DNA of 37,793 nucleotides from Cupriavidus sp. 2SB. Lineage in GTDB: Bacteria; Pseudomonadota; Gammaproteobacteria; Burkholderiales; Burkholderiaceae. Under the pieces are notes generated by a model. That model did not search any database, had not been told where the DNA came from, and saw only the letters and a list, made by a program, of their open reading frames with translations. Below are positions 33,197-37,793 of the stretch, in pieces; the first letter of the stretch is position 1, and the number at the start of each line of letters is the position of its first letter. Position numbers and translations under genes: made by a program. The DNA lies in assembly GCF_005503625.1 (NCBI RefSeq), contig NZ_SCMX01000067.1:1-37793 (forward strand), read 5' to 3'.

Positions 33197-34933
33197 ATGA
33201 CCCGCCTGACCGTAGTGCTGCCCGTGGCGACCCTGCTGGCTGCCGCACTGATTGCCACCGGCACCCCCGCCGCAATCGCCGCCCCGCTGGTGAAACCCGA
33301 ACTGGATCAGATCGTGGCCCGCGCCACCGCCACGCCGCCTGCCAGCTTCGCGGCCTTTCTGGATGCCGCGGTCAAGGCCGATCCGAAACTCGCGCCATCG
33401 GTGCGCGCCTACCGCGCGAAGAAGCCGCTGAAGGGCGACGATCTGGTCAACATCGGCCGCTTGCTGGGCGTCTACAACCGCGTTCACAACCACCAGGCGG
33501 TGCTGGACAGCATCACGGAGATGGTGGCGCTGCGCACCGTGCGCGACGAGAAAGTGCCGCAGCACGAGAACCCGGCGATCATCGAGTTCGGCAAGGTCGT
33601 GGAGCGCATGGCGAAGGACTTCGGCCTGCAGTTCCGCAACGTCGACAACCGCGTGTTCGAGGTAACGCTGCCGGGCCAGGGCAAGGAAACGTTCGGCATC
33701 CTGACGCATGCGGACGTGGTGCCTGTGGTGGCCGACGAATGGGTGCTCGACGATGGCACGAAGCTCGACCCGTTCAAGGTCACGCGCGTGGGCGACTACC
33801 TCTACGGTCGTGGCACGATCGACGACAAGGGTTCGATTGCCGCTGCACTTTTCGCCATGAAGACGGTGCGCGACAGTGGTGTGCCGCTGGCACGCTCGAT
33901 CCGCCTGATGATAGAGACCACCGAGGAAACCGGCGGCGACGGCATGAAGTACTACCGCGACAAGACCGCGCTGCCCGAGTACAACATCGTGCTCGACAGC
34001 AAGTACCCGGCGGTTGTTGCGGAGAAGGGATCGGGCGCGCTGACGGTGCGCTTCCCGGTGCAGGCCACCGATGGCAAGCAGCCTGCCATCGTCGCCATGG
34101 CAGGCGCGGCATCGGCCAATGCGATTCCGCAGACCGCCACGGCACGCATCACGGGTGGCGATCTCGATGCCACGGCTGCCGCGCTCGATAAGGCGCACGC
34201 CGGTTTCATCGCGCAGTACGCCGCGCAAGGCAAGTTCGCCATCGACATCGCGCGCAACGGCGACGGCATCGACGTGAAGGTGACGGGCTCATCCGCCCAC
34301 GGCTCGCGCCCGGAAGAAGGCGTGAACCCGGTGCCACGGCTCGCACTGTTCCTGCAGGAATCGGGGGTGAAGTTCGCACAGAACCAGTACGCGCACGCGA
34401 TTCGCTACCTGACCGACCTGTATGGCACGGGCTACCTCGGCGAGAAGCTCGACGTGGGGTATCGCGATGATTTCATGGGTCCGCTGACGATTTCACCGAC
34501 GCTGATCCGCGAGCGCAACGGCAAGCTGGAAGTCACGGCCAACGTGCGCATGCCGCGCGGTTCCACACCCGACGCATTGCGCGCGAAGATCGCCGAGCGC
34601 GTTCAGGCATGGGCCGGCACGACGCACACCACGCTTGAAATCCAGCATGACCAGGGCGACTGGATGGCTCGCGATCCGAAGGGCGCATGGCTCTCCACGC
34701 TGCTGAATGTCTACGGCGATACCACGGGCCTCGAAGCCAAACCCGTTCCTACCGCCGGCAGCACCACGGCCAAGCTGATGCCCAACGCCATCAACTTCGG
34801 CCCGGCCATGCCCGGCAAGAAATACACCGCGCACAACGCCAAGGAATACAAGGAAGTCTCCGATCTGAACCTGGATATGCAGATGTTCACGGAGATGCTG
34901 GTGCGGGTGGGGAATTTGAAGGCGATGCAGTAG
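33197..34933 (+). CDS. secreted M20 metallopeptidase (PepV-like dipeptidase)
   Basis: 578-residue di-zinc peptidase with a signal peptide (VVLPVATLLAAALIATGTPA), followed by an unusual N-terminal ~70-residue helical extension (LVKPELDQIVARATATPP onward). Catalytic residues: THADVVPVVADEW (His, Asp), YGRGTIDDKGSIAAAL (bridging Asp), IETTEETGGDG (Glu-Glu), VLDSKYP (Asp), and the C-terminal KKYTAHNAKEYKEVSD with the last His. The large insert domain contains TGSSAHGSRPEEGVNPVP, as in PepV. Likely a periplasmic dipeptidase or tripeptidase; the substrate is unknown. It diverges from the Prx-Grx gene and is followed by a REP-like element. Confidence 0.9.
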   Translation: MTRLTVVLPVATLLAAALIATGTPAAIAAPLVKPELDQIVARATATPPASFAAFLDAAVKADPKLAPSVRAYRAKKPLKGDDLVNIGRLLGVYNRVHNHQAVLDSITEMVALRTVRDEKVPQHENPAIIEFGKVVERMAKDFGLQFRNVDNRVFEVTLPGQGKETFGILTHADVVPVVADEWVLDDGTKLDPFKVTRVGDYLYGRGTIDDKGSIAAALFAMKTVRDSGVPLARSIRLMIETTEETGGDGMKYYRDKTALPEYNIVLDSKYPAVVAEKGSGALTVRFPVQATDGKQPAIVAMAGAASANAIPQTATARITGGDLDATAAALDKAHAGFIAQYAAQGKFAIDIARNGDGIDVKVTGSSAHGSRPEEGVNPVPRLALFLQESGVKFAQNQYAHAIRYLTDLYGTGYLGEKLDVGYRDDFMGPLTISPTLIRERNGKLEVTANVRMPRGSTPDALRAKIAERVQAWAGTTHTTLEIQHDQGDWMARDPKGAWLSTLLNVYGDTTGLEAKPVPTAGSTTAKLMPNAINFGPAMPGKKYTAHNAKEYKEVSDLNLDMQMFTEMLVRVGNLKAMQ

Positions 34934-34954
34934 TTTTGCGCAACGCTTCCTTGT

Positions 34955-35084
34955 TCCCCTCTCCCGCTTGCGGGAGAGGGGTTAGGGGAGAGGGCAAGAG
35001 GTTCTGCTTGCCGACGTGTCGCAATTTAGACCGCTGGCCCTCTCCCCCGCCCCTCTCCCGCGCGCGGGAGAGGGGAGCACACCA
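34955..35084. repeat. REP-like double-hairpin element, copy 3
   Basis: Left hairpin 34956-34981; right one 35050-35075 is the perfect 26-base palindrome also found at 7618 and 30482. The core TTGCCGACGTGTCGCAATTT differs from copy 1 by one base, in the same orientation. It lies between the convergent ends of the PepV-like and DUF1348 genes. Confidence 0.85.
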
Positions 35085-35101
35085 AGGGTAAGTGAAACGG
35101 C

Positions 35102-35581
35102 TCAAAGCCCCAACTCACTCAACCCCGCATGATCATCCGGCCGGCGTCCCAGCGGCCAATGGAACTTGCGATCCGCCTCCTTGATCGGCGCATCGTTGAT
35201 GCACGCAAAGCGACGCTGCATCAGGCCGTTCTCGTCGAACTCCCAGTTTTCGTTGCCATACGACCGGTACCAGTTGCCGGAGTCATCGCGCCACTCGTAT
35301 GCGAAGCGCACCGCGATGCGGTTGCCGTCGTGTGCCCACAATTCCTTGATCAGCCGATAGTCCAGTTCCTTCTGCCATTTGCGCGCAAGGAACGCTTCGA
35401 TGTGTTCGCGACCGTTCACGAATTCGGCGCGGTTGCGCCATGCGCTGTCCACGGTGTACGCCAGCGCCACGCGCTTGGGATCGCGGGAATTCCAGCCGTC
35501 TTCGGCGGCGCGCACTTTTGCGGCGGCGGTTTCCAGGGTGAACGGCGGGAACGGCGGACGGGCTTCGGCTTGATTCGACAT
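35102..35581 (-). CDS. DUF1348 / NTF2-like (SnoaL-fold) protein
   Basis: 159-residue cytoplasmic protein of the nuclear transport factor 2-like superfamily. It has the DUF1348 pattern: RPPFPPFTLETAAAKVRAAE, DGWNSRDPKRVALAYT, WRNRAEFVNGREHIEAFLAR, ELWAHDGNRIAVRFAYEWRD, then GNENWEFDENGLMQRRFACI and NDAPI. NTF2-like folds are small binding or isomerase/hydratase scaffolds; no reaction can be assigned. GGAG seven bases before ATG 35581 fixes the start. Its promoter carries two TetR-type operators, one identical over 12 bases to that of the TetR gene at 29850-30425, so it is very likely repressed by that protein and induced by its ligand. Confidence 0.9.
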   Translation of the reverse strand: MSNQAEARPPFPPFTLETAAAKVRAAEDGWNSRDPKRVALAYTVDSAWRNRAEFVNGREHIEAFLARKWQKELDYRLIKELWAHDGNRIAVRFAYEWRDDSGNWYRSYGNENWEFDENGLMQRRFACINDAPIKEADRKFHWPLGRRPDDHAGLSELGL

Positions 35582-35628
35582 GCGTGATCTCCAGGAATGG
35601 ATGAGGAACGAGAAACGTAGAACGTGAT

Positions 35629-35673
35629 ACAGATCTGTCTCGCCATTATTGGTAGACAGACCTGTCTCGTCAA
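35629..35673 (-). promoter_or_regulatory. promoter of the DUF1348 gene with two TetR operators
   Basis: On the minus strand: -35 TTGACG (35668-35673), a 17-base spacer and -10 AATAAT (35645-35650). The first operator, 35654-35667, fills the spacer (AGACAGACCTGTCT on the plus strand, arms AGACAG/CTGTCT). The second (ACAGATCTGTCT, 35629-35640; palindromic core ACAGATCTGT) covers the expected start site. Both match the TetR-gene operator, the first at 12 of 12 bases. Confidence 0.78.
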
Positions 35674-35717
35674 GCACGAAATATAGGAACAAAAAAGCCG
35701 GTTTGGCCCGATGCGTA

Positions 35718-36794
35718 TCAGAGGTGCTGCCGGTCGAAGCCCGATTCCCGCGCCAGCACGATAGCCTGCGAGCGATTCTCGACTTCGAGTTTCGAGAAAA
35801 TGCTCGTAATGTGATTTCGCACGGTTTTCTCGCACAGGCCGAGCAGTGCCGCGATCTGCGCGTTGTCGCGGCCTTGCGCGATCAACACCACAATGTCGCG
35901 TTCTCGACGGGTCAGCGCCCCGAAGGCGGGATCTGCCGATGGCGCCGGCGGCGGGAGGAAGGCCCGCACCTCGTCGATCCAGCGATCCCAGGCGGACTCC
36001 GCTTCCAGCAGCAGATGGTTGCCACTGTCGAGCGGGACGAAGTGAGCATTGGGAATCATGCTCGCGATCAGGCGCCCTTCATCGAATGGCACACGCGCAT
36101 CGCGCACGGCGTGCAGGACAAGCGTGGGACAAGTGACCAGCGGCAACAGCGTCACCACATCGATATCGTTGAAGATCCGCATGAAGCGCGCGGCATTGAT
36201 CGGAGAGGTGGACACACGCTCCAGCTCGTTGAACCATCGATGCTGCTCCGCCGTACCGCCCGGAATGAACTGCGTGGTAAAAAACTGCCGGAACGCGGGG
36301 TTCTCCTGACCCCAGCCAATCTCCGCGAGCCGGATCATCAACTCGGCTTCCTCCTGCATCTCGGGACCGGGATTGCGCTTGAGCCGGCCCCGCGCGTAGC
36401 CGCCGTGCAGGATCAGGTGGCTCACCCGTTCGGGATGTGCCACGGCATAGGCCACCGCAATCGATGCGCCCTGCGAGATGCCCAGCAGCGGAAAGCGATC
36501 CACGCCCATGGCATCGACAATGGTTTCGAGATCGCGCAGCCATGCATCGAATGACAGGTCATCGACATGGCGATCGGAGAGCCCGCAACCGCGCTCGTCA
36601 TAGCGGATCAGCGTGTGCTGTTCGGACAGCGCGTAGAGCATGTGGCTCCAGACCGGACTGCCGACATCGAACTCCAGATGGCTCATCCAGTTGGCCGCCT
36701 TGACGAGCGGCGGCCCGCTACCCGTGATCGCATACGCCAGACGTACGCGGTCAGGGCTGGTGCATAGGCGAATCTGCTGCTTGAGCATCGGCAT
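35718..36794 (-). CDS. alpha/beta-hydrolase fused to a LuxR-type DNA-binding domain
   Basis: About 358 residues. The N-terminal ~270 form an alpha/beta-hydrolase: oxyanion region TGSGPPLVKAANWMSHLEFD, HTLIRYDERGCGLSD, nucleophile elbow LLGISQGASIAVAYA (Ser present), acid VRDARVPFDEG and SGNHLLLEAE (His). The C-terminal ~65 residues are a LuxR/FixJ-type helix-turn-helix: LTRRERDIVVLIAQGRDNAQ and LCEKTVRNHITSIFSKLEV. The protein is therefore probably a transcription factor with a hydrolase fold as ligand or substrate sensor. The start is uncertain: ATG 36794 or 36788, both without a good ribosome site; the frame stays open to 37016, but the extra residues look non-native. Confidence 0.85.
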   Translation of the reverse strand: MPMLKQQIRLCTSPDRVRLAYAITGSGPPLVKAANWMSHLEFDVGSPVWSHMLYALSEQHTLIRYDERGCGLSDRHVDDLSFDAWLRDLETIVDAMGVDRFPLLGISQGASIAVAYAVAHPERVSHLILHGGYARGRLKRNPGPEMQEEAELMIRLAEIGWGQENPAFRQFFTTQFIPGGTAEQHRWFNELERVSTSPINAARFMRIFNDIDVVTLLPLVTCPTLVLHAVRDARVPFDEGRLIASMIPNAHFVPLDSGNHLLLEAESAWDRWIDEVRAFLPPPAPSADPAFGALTRRERDIVVLIAQGRDNAQIAALLGLCEKTVRNHITSIFSKLEVENRSQAIVLARESGFDRQHL

Positions 36795-37032
36795 GGCGGC
36801 GTCGCGCGCGGGGCAGGATACGAGCGGACCGGCGTGCCTGCGGCCCGTATCGTTGCCGATACCGGGCAGAGGTTCACCGCGTGCGGTCGTGCCGGGCGAC
36901 TCACCTATCTTAGACAACGTTCCCCATCGCGCGGACATCAGCGCCACATGCCGCCCGCGCAAAGTGCGGCAGGCGAAACGCAGTGCGTGCGGTACGCGGC
37001 GGATAAGGGACTCCACGTGTATTCACTCGCAA

Positions 37033-37075
37033 GGAAAAAAAGAAAACTGCCCGGTGCGCAGGGCATCCGGGCAGT
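37033..37075 (-). terminator. intrinsic terminator of the small secreted protein gene
   Basis: Perfect 9-base stem ACTGCCCGG/CCGGGCAGT (37046-37075) with a 12-base loop, followed on the minus strand by TTTTCTTTTTTTCC. It lies just past the stop of the gene at 37108-37401. Confidence 0.9.
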
Positions 37076-37107
37076 GATTCAACGGGGCAATGCTCCGTCA
37101 GCGTGAT

Positions 37108-37401
37108 TCACGCCGCGCGCGAGGCACAGGCGCCCTGCTGGCCGATGCTGCGCGCGCCGTCGGTGAACGCATCGCGCGGACCCTGACGATTGCCGCCGTC
37201 GCTATAGGCATCGCGCGGCCCGATCCGCATGCCTTCCGAATACGGATCGAATCCGCCGCGCTTGCAAACTGCCGCACTGGCGTGCTGCGTCGATGCCGTC
37301 GATGGGATGAATACCTCGCTCCAGGCGCCGGCGTGTGCGGCGGTGCTCAGCCCGAGGGTCAGTGCGGAAGCGGTGAAAAGGGTCTTTGCTGCGTTCAACA
37401 T
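37108..37401 (-). CDS. small secreted protein with a repeated GPRDAY/F motif
   Basis: 97 residues with a signal peptide (MLNAAKTLFTASALTLGLST, then AAHA). The mature part of about 73 residues has a near repeat: IGPRDAYSDGGNRQ followed by GPRDAFTDGARS, preceded by a looser DPYSEGMR. Two Cys, one on either side of the repeats (VCKRGG, GACAS), could form a disulfide. Not recognised; probably periplasmic or exported. ATG 37401 has GGAG eight bases upstream and a strong terminator follows the stop, so it is a real single-gene unit. Confidence 0.8.
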   Translation of the reverse strand: MLNAAKTLFTASALTLGLSTAAHAGAWSEVFIPSTASTQHASAAVCKRGGFDPYSEGMRIGPRDAYSDGGNRQGPRDAFTDGARSIGQQGACASRAA

Positions 37402-37580
37402 CGTGATTACTCCAACTTGAAACTCCGGAAAAAGCGGATGGCGATGGCCAATCCGTAGGAGCCATTGTGGAGATCGATGCCGTGCCTGACATGAGGCGAG
37501 AGTCCCGGGTCAATCGGGACAGTTGGGGAAAACGCGGAGGATTGAGCGGGACGGGTGTCCTGTGGAGAATTGTTTCATTT

Positions 37581-37793
37581 GGGCCTGTCAGGAATTTTGT
37601 GTGTAGGGCATAACATGTCGTTAAGGAGCATGTATGCCACGCAAACCGAAAGCCCCATTGCGGGAATTGCCCGCCATCCGGAAGGAATTGATTGATCAGT
37701 TCGTCAAAGGCCCGATGACCGCCGAGGCGGTGCAGGATGCGGCCATGGCGTTCAAGAAGGCGCTGATCGAGCGTGCGCTGGGTGCCGAACTGG
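37581..37793 (+). mobile_element. left end of an IS256-family insertion sequence
   Basis: GGGCCTGTCAGGAATTTTGT at 37581 has the look of an IS256-family terminal inverted repeat and precedes the transposase start by 53 bases. The element runs off the right edge, so the other repeat and the target duplication cannot be checked. Confidence 0.7.
37634..37793 (+). CDS. IS256-family (mutator-type) transposase, N-terminal fragment at window edge
   Basis: First 53 residues of a DDE transposase: MPRKPKAPLRELPAIRKELI, DQFVKGPMTAEAVQDAAMAF, KKALIERALGAEL. The ending ALIERALGAEL is the conserved start of the IS256 transposase family, normally about 400 residues long. AAGGAG lies five bases before ATG 37634. 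The window edge, not a mutation, ends the frame. The catalytic DDE residues are outside the window. Confidence 0.85.
   Translation, partial: MPRKPKAPLRELPAIRKELIDQFVKGPMTAEAVQDAAMAFKKALIERALGAEL

Noticed and set aside
30534..33200. Very long open frame on the plus strand opposite the Lpd-like and Prx-Grx genes
   Set aside because: It is His/Arg-rich nonsense produced by GC-rich codons of the real minus-strand genes, with no family motif; the same holds for the long frames opposite the RND pump (1991-3688) and the usher (11409-13487).
36795..37016. N-terminal extension of the hydrolase-LuxR protein
   Set aside because: The extra 74 residues are Arg/Gly-rich without similarity to hydrolases, and the hydrolase fold begins after 36794.

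Overview
The window is GC-rich (about 65% by eye) and carries the gene content of a beta-proteobacterium of the Burkholderiaceae, most likely Cupriavidus or a close relative of Ralstonia. The pointers are a Bug/TctC periplasmic binding protein, a CatB-type muconate cycloisomerase, several LysR regulators, a BpeEF/CeoAB-type efflux locus and an archaic (Csu-type) chaperone-usher operon. Genus is inferred from gene families and layout, not from a marker gene.

Layout, left to right. 1-7562: an RND efflux locus with the order of the Burkholderia ceo/bpe loci, a LysR regulator divergent from llpE - adaptor - pump - outer-membrane channel (channel cut by the window edge). 7771-9869: a secreted carboxypeptidase G2-like enzyme and a triple-BON protein. 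10286-14854: a compact four-gene Csu-type pilus operon (pilin, chaperone, usher, two-domain tip) with stop/start overlaps at every junction. 14957-15673: an SRAP/YedK DNA-protein crosslink protein. 15780-23499: a five-gene type I secretion operon (ABC exporter, HlyD adaptor, two unknown membrane proteins, RTX calcium-binding protein) with a very AT-rich promoter region. 23978-25358: a small membrane protein and a ChaA-type cation/proton antiporter. 25431-28562: a catB-bug pair divergent from a CatR/BenM-like LysR gene. 28569-30425: an OpgC-like membrane acyltransferase and a TetR repressor. 30630-32969: a thiol-redox pair (peroxiredoxin-glutaredoxin hybrid and Lpd-like disulfide reductase). 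33197-34933: a PepV-like M20 peptidase. 35102-37401: a DUF1348/NTF2-like protein, an alpha/beta-hydrolase-LuxR fusion and a small secreted protein with its terminator. 37581-end: the left end of an IS256-family insertion sequence.

Three regulatory readings stand out. The TetR gene and the DUF1348 gene 5 kb away share an identical 12-base operator that in both cases lies in the spacer of a predicted promoter. The catB/LysR gap holds an ATAC-N7-GTAT site, the CatM/BenM recognition motif, at about -65 of the predicted catB promoter. REP-like GC hairpin elements punctuate four gene boundaries.

The best candidate for something undescribed is the type I secretion operon, in which two low-GC multi-spanning membrane proteins of unknown family sit between the exporter genes and the RTX substrate. 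The LlpE protein lacking its serine nucleophile and the TetR/DUF1348 regulon are next.
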